64,000 nucleotides of DNA from Streptomyces sp. NBC_01485 (GTDB lineage Bacteria; Actinomycetota; Actinomycetes; Streptomycetales; Streptomycetaceae), in assembly GCF_036227125.1 (NCBI RefSeq), contig NZ_CP109435.1, positions 2,232,001 through 2,296,000 of the forward strand, read 5' to 3'. Positions 34,631 to 42,976 of this stretch are shown one piece after another (the first letter of the stretch is position 1; every line of letters starts with the position of its first letter). The position numbers and the translations under genes are program-made. The notes under the pieces were generated by a model, which worked only from the letters and a program-made list of their open reading frames with translations, ran no database searches and was not told the DNA's origin.

Positions 34631-36685
34631 GTGGGACAGGCGGAGGAAGCGGAGCAGCCGGCGAAGACAGGGAAATCGGAGAAGACGCGGCGGTCCGAGA
34701 AAGCGGAGCCGTCAGGGAAGGCGGCGACGGCTGGGAAGGCTGGGAAACCGCAGGGTTCCGACGAGCGTGACGTGTCCGAGTCGGAGCGGCTGCTGTTCGG
34801 CGGTCCGCTCCGCTACGACACGGGCTGGAACCAGCACACGGACGCCTTCCTGGAGCTGAACTTCCGCGCCATGATCACCGAGCTGCCCTCCCTCCTCTCC
34901 GCCAGTTTCCGGCTGGCCCGCCAGGCCGACCCGCGCGCCGCCCGGATCGTGCTGGTCGCGGAGGTGGGCCGGGGCGTGACGCAGGCGGTGAGTCTGCTCG
35001 CGGTGAACAGTGTGCTGGGCCGGCTGATCACCGGCGGCCCGATCGAGGACCGGTTGCGCGGCGCCGCCCCCGCGCTGGCCGCCATGGCCGTCGTCCTGCT
35101 CGTCGGAGTGGTGCTGCGGGCCGCGTCGACGTACGCCACCGGGCGGCTGGAGCCCAAGGTGGAGCGGGTGGCGACCGAGCTGTACCTGGAGCGGGCGGCG
35201 GCCGTGGAGCTCGCCGCGATCGAGGACCACGCCTTCCACAAGCTGCTGGACACCGCGCAGTACGGCGCCCGGTCCAGCCGTTACATGATCAGCCACGGCA
35301 CGCGTGTCGTGAACGCGATGATCTCGCTGGCCGCGGCGGCCGGCGTGCTGACCGTGCTGCACCCGTTCCTGCTGCCGCTGCTGGTGACGATGACGCTGCC
35401 CAGCGCCTGGAGCGCCCTGACGAACGCCCGGCGCCGCTACGAGTCGTTCCACACCTGGGTGCAGCACGCGCGCGCGGGTCATCTGATCGCCGGTCTCCTC
35501 ACCGAGCCGGAGGCCGCGCCCGAGATCCGCGTCCACGGGGTCGGGCCCTTCCTGCTGCGGCACTTCCGCGCGATGTCGGAGACCGCGGAGGCGGAGCAGG
35601 CCCGGCTGGCCCGGCTCGCGGCCCGCACCGGCCTGATCGCGGCGACCTGGACGGGCCTCGCGACCCTGGCGACCTACGCCACCCTCGGCGCCCTGCTGCT
35701 GACCAAGACGATGGCGCTGGCGGTGGCGGGCACGGCCGTGATCGCGATCCGCAGCGGCTCCGCGAGCCTGAACACCCTCGTCCTGGAGGTCAACCAACTG
35801 CACGAGGAAGCCCTGTTCGTGGGCGACCTGCAACGCCTGTACGTCGAGGCGGCCGAACGGGCGATCCCGGTGGGCGGTACGGCCCTGCCGGAGGATCCGC
35901 GCGAAATCCGCTTCGAGAACGTCACCTTCGGCTACCCGGGTGAGTCGGCGCGCCCCGCCCTCGACGACATCAGCCTCGCGCTCCCCCTCGGCCGGATCAT
36001 CGCGCTCGTCGGCGAGAACGGCTCCGGCAAGACGACCCTGGTGAAGCTGCTGGCCGGGCTGTACAAGCCGGACCGGGGGCGGATCCTGTGGGACGACGTG
36101 GACGCGGCGGGCGCGGACCGGCACCAACTGGCGGAGCGGGTCGCGATGGTGGCGCAGGACTTCAAGCGGTGGCCGTTCACGGCCCGGGTCAACGTGGCCA
36201 TCGGCCGCAGCGCCGTGCCGCTCACCGAGGAGCGGCTGGCCGCGTCGGTCGCGGAGGCGGGCGCGGAGGACGTCGTCGCGGATCTGCCGCGCGGTCTGGA
36301 CACCCTGCTGGCCCGGCACTTCAGCGGCGGTCACGAGCTGTCCGGCGGCCAGTGGCAGCGCCTCGGCATCGCGCGGGCGGCATACCGGCGCGGGCGCATC
36401 CTGATCGTGGACGAGCCGACGGCGGCGCTGGACGCCCGGGCCGAGCTGGAGGTCTTCGAGAAGATCCGCGCGCTGGCCGACAGCGGCCAGACGGTCGTCC
36501 TGATCACCCATCGGCTGGCGTCGGTCCGGCATGCGGACCTGGTGCACGTCCTGGACCAGGGCCGGCTGGTGGAGTCCGGGACTCCGGACGAGCTGCTGGC
36601 GGGCGGTGGCGTCTACGCCGAGCTGTACGCACTCCAGGCCGATCAGTTCACTACGCGGGTGCCCGCCCCGTCACAGGCGGGCTGA
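34631..36685 (+). CDS. ABC exporter, fused membrane and ATPase domains
   Basis: A 684-residue half-transporter. A Lys/Glu/Gly-rich hydrophilic tail of ~50 residues is followed by a six-helix exporter domain (IVLVAEVGRGVTQAVSLLAVN, ALAAMAVVLLVGVVLRAA, MISLAAAAGVLTVLHPFLLPLLV, LATLATYATLGALLL). The ATPase domain has Walker A LVGENGSGKTTLVKLLAGL, signature LSGGQWQRLGIARA, Walker B ILIVDEPTAALD and switch VLITHRLASV. It would act as a dimer; the substrate is unknown but lipids, peptides or drugs are typical. GTG 34631 has GGGGAGG six bases upstream; ATG 34616 has no such site. Confidence 0.9.
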   Translation: MGQAEEAEQPAKTGKSEKTRRSEKAEPSGKAATAGKAGKPQGSDERDVSESERLLFGGPLRYDTGWNQHTDAFLELNFRAMITELPSLLSASFRLARQADPRAARIVLVAEVGRGVTQAVSLLAVNSVLGRLITGGPIEDRLRGAAPALAAMAVVLLVGVVLRAASTYATGRLEPKVERVATELYLERAAAVELAAIEDHAFHKLLDTAQYGARSSRYMISHGTRVVNAMISLAAAAGVLTVLHPFLLPLLVTMTLPSAWSALTNARRRYESFHTWVQHARAGHLIAGLLTEPEAAPEIRVHGVGPFLLRHFRAMSETAEAEQARLARLAARTGLIAATWTGLATLATYATLGALLLTKTMALAVAGTAVIAIRSGSASLNTLVLEVNQLHEEALFVGDLQRLYVEAAERAIPVGGTALPEDPREIRFENVTFGYPGESARPALDDISLALPLGRIIALVGENGSGKTTLVKLLAGLYKPDRGRILWDDVDAAGADRHQLAERVAMVAQDFKRWPFTARVNVAIGRSAVPLTEERLAASVAEAGAEDVVADLPRGLDTLLARHFSGGHELSGGQWQRLGIARAAYRRGRILIVDEPTAALDARAELEVFEKIRALADSGQTVVLITHRLASVRHADLVHVLDQGRLVESGTPDELLAGGGVYAELYALQADQFTTRVPAPSQAG

Positions 36686-36764
36686 CACCTCGCAGGCTGA
36701 CCCGTCGCAGGCGGGCTGATCCCTCACGGGCAGGCTGCCCGACCCTGGCCGGCCGGCCGACGGC

Positions 36765-36941
36765 TCACCGTGTGGCGTCGCTGCCCGGGACGACCACCAG
36801 GAACGTGTCCGTGGCGAGGTCCATGACGACCTCGGCGGGCAGCCCCTCCATGCGCCGCGCGTGCGCGAACTCCTCCGCCGGCCACGACCCGCGCGGCCCA
36901 CCCGCGGGAAAGCGTTCGAGCACGGTCCGCCCGTTCACCAT
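36765..36941 (-). CDS. Small conserved hypothetical protein (58 aa)
   Basis: A short protein, MVNGRTVLERFPAGGPRGSW and on to EVVMDLATDTFLVVVPGSDATR. ATG 36941 has GGAGGT five bases upstream. An in-frame ATG at 36971 lies inside an inverted repeat and has no binding site. The alternating hydrophobic end suggests a beta-strand pair. No family recognised; it could be an antitoxin-sized or regulatory peptide, but there is no partner gene next to it. Confidence 0.6.
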   Translation of the reverse strand: MVNGRTVLERFPAGGPRGSWPAEEFAHARRMEGLPAEVVMDLATDTFLVVVPGSDATR

Positions 36942-36959
36942 CTCGCACCTCCGGCCTCC

Positions 36960-36992
36960 GATGAGCGTCATGCTTGTAGGAGTTAACGCTCA
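36960..36992. repeat. Inverted repeat upstream of the small gene
   Basis: GATGAGCGT (36960-36968) and ACGCTCATC (36984-36992) form a perfect 9-bp inverted repeat with a 15-bp spacer, 18 bp upstream of the small gene's start. It may be an operator or an mRNA leader hairpin. Confidence 0.5.
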
Positions 36993-37102
36993 TCGGACGT
37001 CGAACGCCTCGCCCGGTTGCGGGACTGAGACGTAGTTGACACGGATTCGGCGCGGACTGTGAGGATCCGGTCACTTTCCGAACATCTCAGACACCTTCCG
37101 TG

Positions 37103-37748
37103 TCAACCTCCGTACTCGTCGTGGTAGCGGACGCGGGTAGCGCCTGCGGGTCCCATAGCCGTCAGGTCCAGGAAGCTGGTCGCCGGGCCGAGTCGGTCGA
37201 GCCCGCGCTCGAACGTCGTACAGGTATGGAAGACGCGGTCGCCCTCGCGCAGGAAGCAACTGACTCCGGGCCGCTCGACGAAGCCCCCGTCCTGCTCCAC
37301 CGTCGCCTCGAAGTCGCGGTTGAAGTCGTCGTCGTCCGAGGAGTCCCAGGGCAGCGTCCAGCCCATCCGCGCCTTGAACGGCAGGATCCTCGTGAACGGC
37401 GCCCGGGACACGGCGGCGAACGAGGTCCCGCGCGCGTTCAGGTGCGCGAGGTGGCCGACCTGGTCGAGGAAGGCCGCGCAGCAGCGGCAGCCGGTCTCCC
37501 ACTCGGGGGCGAACATGAAGTGGTGGACGACGAGTTGGTGACGGCCGTCGAAGAGGTCGAGGAGCCTGGCCTTGCCGTTGCCGCCGTCGAAGACGTACTC
37601 CTCGTCGACCTCGACCATGGGCAGTCGGCGGCGCTCGGCGTTCAGCGCGTCACGCGCGTGCCACCGCTTTCTCCTTGGCCAGCAGTTCTTCGCGCGCGGT
37701 GCGCCACTGCGCACGCGAGACGATCTCCGGAAGCTCCGGATGCGCCAT
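37103..37748 (-). pseudogene. DUF899 thioredoxin-like protein, frameshifted near the N-terminus
   Basis: The start ATG 37748 (GGAGGGG upstream) gives MAHPELPEIVSRAQWRTAREELLAKEKAVARA and a stop. The rest continues in another frame: RDALNAERRRLPMVEVDEEYVFDG, HHFMFAPEWETGCRCCAAFLDQVGHLAHL, FTRILPFKARMGWTLPW, SCFLREGDRVFHTC, ending at 37103. The full family sequence would need two more bases at 37649-37658, where CACGCGCGTG would become CACGCGCGCGTG; that gives 215 residues, the normal length. CG-dinucleotide slippage or a base-calling error both fit. DUF899 proteins are thioredoxin-fold and of unknown function. Confidence 0.85.
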
Positions 37749-37885
37749 GGCTGCCCCTCCTGTGCAACGGTCCGTCGGAGGGGGTGACTTTCGGGCGGCG
37801 CGGAACTCATCGCCGCCGCCGAACGTTTTTGCGTGCAGTGCTTTCGTGGAGTGAGCCGTGACCCGCAAAACGAGCCAGGGCGGGG

Positions 37886-39835
37886 CTACACCGCCGTCGG
37901 CAGTGTCGGGGCGGTGGCCGGGAGGCCTATCCGTTCCCTTCGGGTGGCGAGTTCGGTGAGGAGTTCGGTGAGTTGCCGGCGGTGGTGGGGGGTGAGGTGG
38001 CCGGTGTCGTCGAGGTGGACGGCGCAGGCGGTGGTTGTGTCGACGAGGCGTTCGAGGAGGGCGGCGAACTCGTCCGTGCCCTCCGTGTGCCGGGCGAGGG
38101 CCGGGAGTTCGTGGGCGGCGAGGGCGCTGGCGGTGCGGGCCCCGGCGAGGGTGCGGTAGGCCTCGCGGCGCAGGGTCCAGCGGACGGCGCGGTCGTCGGA
38201 GCCGTCGGAGCCCTCGGGTCCGTCCGAGCCGTCAGGGCCCTCGGGTCCGTCGAGGACGTGGGTGAGGTAGGCGTGCGCGGCGCCGGCCGCCACGGCCAGT
38301 TGGGCGCGTACCTGGCCGCCCCGCTCCCCCGCCATCGGCAGATGCCCGACGATCAGCACGATCGCGCAGGCCAGCAGCGTTTCCGCGATCCGGCTGACGG
38401 AGGCCTGCGGCTCCCCGCCGACCATCACCAGGGACAGCACGAGCACGGTGGCGACGGCGGTCTGGGCGGCGAAGTGCCGGGTGGAGACCGGTATCAGCGC
38501 ACCGCAGAGGGCGACCAGCGCCACGAGCCCCTCCGGCCGGGGCAGCACGGCGGCGAACCCGGCGAAGAGCAGCGCCCCGAGCAAGGTCCCCGCCGCCCGG
38601 GACAGCACCCGGGACACCAGGGGCCCGAGGTCGGGCTTGACCAGGAAGACGGCGGTGGCGGGCAGCCAGTACCAGTGCGTGTGCTGCCCGTACCAGTGGG
38701 AGTGGTGCAGGGCCTGCGCGATGGCGGCGCTGGCCCCGAAGGAGAGGCCGACCCGCAGCCCGTACTCGCGCCCGCCCGCCCCGAACGCGGCGCGCAGCAG
38801 GGCTCGGGCACTGCGCCGACGGGTGTGCAGGTCGCCCCCGCCGCCTTCGTCGAAGGCGTCGGCGGCGTGCAGCAGGGCGTCGTCGAGGGCGCGCAGCGCG
38901 GGCGCGGACCGGGCGGGCGCGGGCAGCGACCCGGTGTGCGTGTTCTCGCGTACGGCGGCGGCGAGCCGCCGGGGTCCGGCCAGGGCCCGTTCGGAGACGG
39001 GCTCCCCGCCCCATGCGAGCGCGGTCGCGGCCTCGGCGAGGGGCAGCGCGGCGGCGTACTGGGCGTGCAGCCGCCGTTCGGCCGAGGAGCTGGCGTAGCG
39101 CCGCAGCCGGGGGCCGGCGAGGGCGTCCTGGGCGTGGTCGAGGGCGGCGGTGAGAGCGGCGCGGCGGGCGGTGGCGTGCTCGGTGCCGACGGCGTCGAGC
39201 AGTTCCGCGACGGCGTCGTACACCCGGGCCACCGCGTCCCGTTCCCCGTCGAACCGGAAGTCGCCGGTCAGGGCCCCCGGCGTGGGCAGCGCGAGCCGCA
39301 GTGCGAGCAGCCACGCCGCCCCGGCGAGGTAGGCGAGGGCGAGTGTCCAGCCCGGCTCCGGCACCGGCATCCCGGCGCCGATCGCCGCCGCGACCAGCAA
39401 CTGCGTGCCCGCCCCGGAGGCGACGGGCCCGATGGCGCTCATCCCGCCGGCGAGGAGCCCGAGGCCGGTGAGGACGGCCGTCAGCACGACGGCCCCGACG
39501 TGACCCCCGACGTACGTCCCGACGAGCAGCCCGCCCGCACCCGCGAGCGCGGGCTCCCCGAGCCGCCGGACGGAGACCCGCCGGCTGCCGGGCCGGTCGT
39601 TGATCCCGGCGAGCATCGCGGCGATGGCGGCGACGACCCCGAGGGACGTGCGGTCGACGAGGACGCCGACGAGCAGCAGGGGTCCCGCCGCGAGCGCCCC
39701 GCGCGTGACCGCGCTCCAGGGCACGGGACCGCGCTGGGCGCGCAAGGGGTGGGCGAGCCAGGGCGGGAGAGCGGCGAATACGCGGGAGTGGACGGGTGCG
39801 CGGGAGTGGACGGGTGCGGACGAGCGCGGGGACAC
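37886..39835 (-). CDS. FUSC-family membrane protein (aromatic acid exporter-like)
   Basis: A 649-residue inner-membrane protein with two blocks of membrane segments: about residues 40-185 (AVTRGALAAGPLLLVGVLVD to AAWLLALRLAL) and 370-510 (GLRVGLSFGASAAIAQALHHSHWYGQHTHWYWLPATAVFLVKPDLG to AETLLACAIVLIVGHL). The second block, with HWYWLPATAVFLVKPD, is the FUSC signature. A soluble helical stretch joins them and a C-terminal helical domain follows; at its start lies an acidic DGPEGPDGSDGPEGSDGSDD run. FUSC/AaeB/YccS-type proteins export aromatic acids or similar compounds. The N-terminal APVHSR is a tandem duplication. GTG 39835 follows AGGAG. Confidence 0.87.
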   Translation of the reverse strand: MSPRSSAPVHSRAPVHSRVFAALPPWLAHPLRAQRGPVPWSAVTRGALAAGPLLLVGVLVDRTSLGVVAAIAAMLAGINDRPGSRRVSVRRLGEPALAGAGGLLVGTYVGGHVGAVVLTAVLTGLGLLAGGMSAIGPVASGAGTQLLVAAAIGAGMPVPEPGWTLALAYLAGAAWLLALRLALPTPGALTGDFRFDGERDAVARVYDAVAELLDAVGTEHATARRAALTAALDHAQDALAGPRLRRYASSSAERRLHAQYAAALPLAEAATALAWGGEPVSERALAGPRRLAAAVRENTHTGSLPAPARSAPALRALDDALLHAADAFDEGGGGDLHTRRRSARALLRAAFGAGGREYGLRVGLSFGASAAIAQALHHSHWYGQHTHWYWLPATAVFLVKPDLGPLVSRVLSRAAGTLLGALLFAGFAAVLPRPEGLVALVALCGALIPVSTRHFAAQTAVATVLVLSLVMVGGEPQASVSRIAETLLACAIVLIVGHLPMAGERGGQVRAQLAVAAGAAHAYLTHVLDGPEGPDGSDGPEGSDGSDDRAVRWTLRREAYRTLAGARTASALAAHELPALARHTEGTDEFAALLERLVDTTTACAVHLDDTGHLTPHHRRQLTELLTELATRRERIGLPATAPTLPTAV

Positions 39836-39891
39836 GAAGCTCCTGTCGGTGCGAGGGCGGGGGTGTGCCTTCGGGCGACGGTGGCCGGGGC

Positions 39892-39973
39892 GGTCGAGTC
39901 AGGTCGAGTCGGCGTGTCGGGTCGAGTCGGCGTGTCGGGTCGAGTCGGCGTGTCGGGTCGAGTCGGCGGATCA
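39892..39973. repeat. 18-bp tandem repeat, about four copies
   Basis: Three perfect copies of GGTCGAGTCGGCGTGTCG (39902-39955), with a partial copy before and a diverged copy after. It lies in the 323-bp gap between the FUSC start and the small gene at 40159. No gene overlaps it. The unit length is a multiple of three, but no coding frame with a start is apparent. The rest of the gap holds only the damage-type promoter at 40129. Confidence 0.9.
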
Positions 39974-40128
39974 GGTCATCGGTGAGCTGTGGTGTCCACG
40001 GTACGGGGCGATCCTGGCGAGGTCGGGCCGGTCACGTCTCGGTGAGGTGACGCCCGGCCGGAATCCCGGGTTCTTTATGAACGCAAGGCCGGAAGCGAGG
40101 TTGTCCACGGTTGTCCGCCGCGAGGCGA

Positions 40129-40151
40129 TTGTCAGTGGGGCGCGCTTCAAT
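40129..40151 (+). promoter_or_regulatory. Damage-type promoter (near match) before the 40159 gene
   Basis: TTGTCAGTG (40129-40137), 8 bases, TTCAAT (40146-40151). It matches tTGTCRgtg-N8-TAnnnT except for the second base of the -10 box. The GTG at 40159 lies 7 nt downstream, the same geometry as at ogt and polA. Confidence 0.55.
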
Positions 40152-40158
40152 GGGGAGT

Positions 40159-40452
40159 GTGTCGTCACAGAGCGTGACGGCAGGAGTGCGGCGGGGGGAG
40201 CGGGTCTTGGAGAGGTACGTGGAGGACGGACGGCGGTACGTGTCGCTGGCCGGACTGCGGATGCGGGGATGGACGGGCGCGCTGGTGCACCGACTGCTCG
40301 GGCCGCCGGACCGGCTCAGCCTCGACCCACGCACGCGGGCCGCACCGCAGGTGCGCCTCTACCGCGTCGAGCGGGTCGAGGCGGCCGAGCGCGGCGAGGA
40401 GTTCCTGAAGGGCTGCGCCCCACGGGCCGGCGGACACGAGGAGTCCCCGTGA
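40159..40452 (+). CDS. Conserved hypothetical protein (97 aa), putatively damage-regulated
   Basis: A basic protein, VSSQSVTAGVRRGERVLERY, with VEDGRRYVSLAGLRMRGWTGALVHRLLGPPDRLS and an Arg/Glu-rich helix (RLYRVERVEAAERGEEFLKG). The fold suggests a small helical protein, possibly nucleic acid binding given its charge. No named family recognised. GTG 40159 is chosen as a leaderless start; ATG 40150 would overlap the -10 box. The promoter resembles those of uvrB, ogt and polA, so a role in the damage response is a testable guess. Confidence 0.65.
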   Translation: MSSQSVTAGVRRGERVLERYVEDGRRYVSLAGLRMRGWTGALVHRLLGPPDRLSLDPRTRAAPQVRLYRVERVEAAERGEEFLKGCAPRAGGHEESP

Positions 40453-40605
40453 ACAAGGACGTCACCCTCCTCAGAGCCGTCACCCTCCCAGTGCCGTGCC
40501 CGCGCCGCCCGTCCACCCCGTCCACCCGGTCCGCCCGGCCCACTTGGTCCGCCCGGTCCGCCCGGTCCGCCGGACACTCCGCGACCCAGCCCGCCGCGCG
40601 CCCCG

Positions 40606-41337
40606 CTACTCGGCCCGCCAGACCCTCCGCTTCGGCACGGGCTTCGCGAAGCTCCCCGCGCGGCTGGTCGTCAGACGCAGCCCCACCAGCGCCTCCGCCA
40701 GCTTCACCGCCGCCCCGACTCCGTCGACGACCGGAAGGCCGAGCTTCTCCCCCACCGTCCGCTGGAGTCCCGTCATTCCGGCGCACCCCAGCACCAGCAC
40801 CTCGGCTCCCGCGTCCCGGGCCCGCTCGGCGGCGGCGAGGAAGGCCGCCTCCGTGCGGTCGGTGTCGCCGAGGTCGAGGACTCCGAGACCGGTGCCGACG
40901 ACGGCGGCGCAGTTGCGGCCCACCCCGGCCAGTTCCAGGCTGTCCTCGATCTGGCCGCAGGACCGTTCCAGGGTGGTGACGACGCCGTAGCGGCGGCCCA
41001 GCAGGCAGGCCAGGTGGGCCGCGGCCTCGGTGATGTCGACGACAGGCACGTCGACCAGCTCCCGTACGCCCTCGCGTCCGTGCTCACCGAAGCCGGCCAT
41101 GACGACGGCGTCGTAGGGCGGGCCGTCGTAGGTGCGCAGCGTGTCGATGACCGCAGCGGCGGAGAGATAGCTGTCGAGCCAGCCCTCCGCCGACTCGGGT
41201 CCCCAGACGGGGGTCAGACCGGTCACGGCGGTGCCCGGGCCAGCCGCGGCCCGGGCACCTCGCACGATCTCCTCGGTCATCTCCCGCGTGGTGTTGCAGT
41301 TGGTGACGACGATCCGTACGTCCCGCGCGTTCCGCAC
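40606..41337 (-). CDS. Aspartate/glutamate (hydantoin) racemase-family protein
   Basis: A 243-residue enzyme of the Asp/Glu racemase superfamily. The first catalytic region is VTNCNTTREMTEEIVRGARAAAGPGT with the conserved NxNT-type motif; the first acid/base Cys position in VVMAGFGEHGREGVRE is not Cys, while the second, EVLVLGCAGMTGLQR, has it. Hydantoin and allantoin racemases have this layout, some with such substitutions. It follows an NCS1 permease by 5 bp, so the pair probably imports and racemises a hydantoin, allantoin or related compound. GTG 41337 is the chosen start. Confidence 0.83.
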   Translation of the reverse strand: MRNARDVRIVVTNCNTTREMTEEIVRGARAAAGPGTAVTGLTPVWGPESAEGWLDSYLSAAAVIDTLRTYDGPPYDAVVMAGFGEHGREGVRELVDVPVVDITEAAAHLACLLGRRYGVVTTLERSCGQIEDSLELAGVGRNCAAVVGTGLGVLDLGDTDRTEAAFLAAAERARDAGAEVLVLGCAGMTGLQRTVGEKLGLPVVDGVGAAVKLAEALVGLRLTTSRAGSFAKPVPKRRVWRAE

Positions 41338-41342
41338 GCTTC

Positions 41343-42821
41343 TCAGACCTCCACGGGCTTCTCGGCGGCGACCTCGGATCCGGCCGTCCGCTCGTCGCGG
41401 CACAGCAGCACGTACAGGCCGGCGCCGAGGGCCGTCCCGATGAACCAGGAGTACGGGGCGACGTCGCTGAACGTCTTCACCAGCGCGAGCACCGCCGCGA
41501 CCGCCGCGGAGGGGAGGAACGCCCACAGGGCCTTGGAGTTGACGCCCTTGCGGTAGTAGTAGCGGGAGCCGGGGGTGGCGTCGAACAGCTCGTTCACGTC
41601 GACGCGGCCGCGCTTGACCCAGTAGTAGTCGACCATGATCACGCCGAACAGGGGGCCGAGGAAGGCGCCGAGTCCGCCGAGGAAGTAGTTGACGACGGTC
41701 GGGTTGGAGAAGAGGTTCCAGGGGGTGACGACCAGGGCGGCCACCGTGCTGATCATGCCGCCGATCCTGAAGCTGATCTTCTGCGGCCAGACGTTGGCGA
41801 GGTCGTACGCCGGCGACACGAAGTTGGCGACGATGTTGACGCCCATGGTGGCGATGGCGAAGGTGAGCGCGCCCAGGATCAGCACCCAGGTGTTGCCGAC
41901 CTTGGCGACCAGCTCCGCCGGGTCGGTGATGGCCTCGCCGAACACCTCCAGCGAGCCGGCGGTGACGATCACGGAGACGACCACGAACGCCGTCGAGTTG
42001 AGCGGCAGCCCCCAGAAGTTGCCGCGGCGGACCGTCTTGTAGTCGGGGGCGAAGCGGGAGAAGTCGCAGAAGTTCAGCATCAGCGTGCCGTAGGTGGCGA
42101 GGATCAGGCCGATCGCGCCGAACCACTGCCGCCACTGCTCGCCCACGGAGACGGGGTGCGGGGTGGAGGTGAGCGAGATGGTCCAGCCGGCCTTGGACAG
42201 GACCCAGATCGCCAGCGCGATCATCACCAGCCAGATCGCCGGGCCGCAGAAGTCCTGGAACTTGCGCACCGACTCCATGCCCTGGCTGATGATCAGCGCC
42301 TGGACCAGCCAGAGCGACAGGAAGGAGATCCAGCCGAGCGCGTCGAGGCCCAGGAAGGAGCTGTGCGTCCAGGACTCCAGGCCCGGCCAGGCCGCCAGCA
42401 GCATCACGTTGACGGCGACGGAGGCCAGGTAGGTCTGGATGCCATACCACATGATGGCGATCACGGCGCGGATGAGGGCGGGGATGTTGGCGCCCCAGAC
42501 GCCGAAGCTGATGCGGCTGACCACCGGGAAGGGGACGCCGTGGCGCTGGCCGATCTTCCCCATCCAGTTCATGCCGATGTAGATGAGCACGAAGCCGACG
42601 AGGAGGGAGGTGAAGATCTGCCACACGTTCATGCCGAGGACCAGCAGGCCGGCGGCGAAGGTGTAGTTGCCGAGGTTGTGGACGTCCGACATCCACATGG
42701 CGAAGAGGTCGAAGACCTTCCAGTTCCGCTTCTCGGCGGGCACCAGGTCTTCGTTGGCGAGCCGGGGATCGGGGACGAACGCCGGTGCGTCGGTGACTTC
42801 GGCTCTGTCGGCGAGGGACAC
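41343..42821 (-). CDS. NCS1-family nucleobase/hydantoin/allantoin permease
   Basis: A 492-residue transporter with 12 membrane segments. The start DPRLANEDLVPAEKRNWKVFDLFAMWMSDVHNLGNYTFAAGLL is the NCS1 signature, with the substrate-site Trp/Asn; GVWGANIPALIRAVIAIMWYGIQTYLAS, TLMLNFCDFSRFAPDYKTVRRGNFWGLP and FGVIMVDYYWVKRG are further family motifs. NCS1 members carry allantoin, hydantoins, cytosine or uracil with H+ or Na+. GTG 42821 has GGAGG five bases upstream. It is divergent from a GntR regulator with a perfect palindrome between them. Confidence 0.93.
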   Translation of the reverse strand: MSLADRAEVTDAPAFVPDPRLANEDLVPAEKRNWKVFDLFAMWMSDVHNLGNYTFAAGLLVLGMNVWQIFTSLLVGFVLIYIGMNWMGKIGQRHGVPFPVVSRISFGVWGANIPALIRAVIAIMWYGIQTYLASVAVNVMLLAAWPGLESWTHSSFLGLDALGWISFLSLWLVQALIISQGMESVRKFQDFCGPAIWLVMIALAIWVLSKAGWTISLTSTPHPVSVGEQWRQWFGAIGLILATYGTLMLNFCDFSRFAPDYKTVRRGNFWGLPLNSTAFVVVSVIVTAGSLEVFGEAITDPAELVAKVGNTWVLILGALTFAIATMGVNIVANFVSPAYDLANVWPQKISFRIGGMISTVAALVVTPWNLFSNPTVVNYFLGGLGAFLGPLFGVIMVDYYWVKRGRVDVNELFDATPGSRYYYRKGVNSKALWAFLPSAAVAAVLALVKTFSDVAPYSWFIGTALGAGLYVLLCRDERTAGSEVAAEKPVEV

Positions 42822-42869
42822 GGGGCCTCCATGGGCGAGGGGACGGAGGAGGACTGCTAGGCCGGGGTC

Positions 42870-42885
42870 GTTTGGTATACCAAAC
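42870..42885. promoter_or_regulatory. Palindromic operator between NCS1 permease and GntR genes
   Basis: GTTTGGTATACCAAAC is a perfect 16-bp palindrome centred on GTATAC, typical of FCD-type GntR regulator sites (T-GTATAC-A core). It lies 49 bp from the permease start and 92 bp from the regulator start, suited to control the permease-racemase pair and perhaps autoregulation. Confidence 0.8.
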
Positions 42886-42976
42886 TCCCGACATGGTCTC
42901 GCCGTCAAGCATTCCGACCAATGTCCGTCCCGTTACAGCTCCGTAAAAGCCCCCTCGCATCGGCGAAGATGACCCC

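Noticed and set aside
40453..40605. Coding sequence in the GTCCGCCCG-repeat stretch
   Set aside because: Simple repeats give open frames on both strands with only Pro/Ser/Thr/Arg; nothing supports translation.
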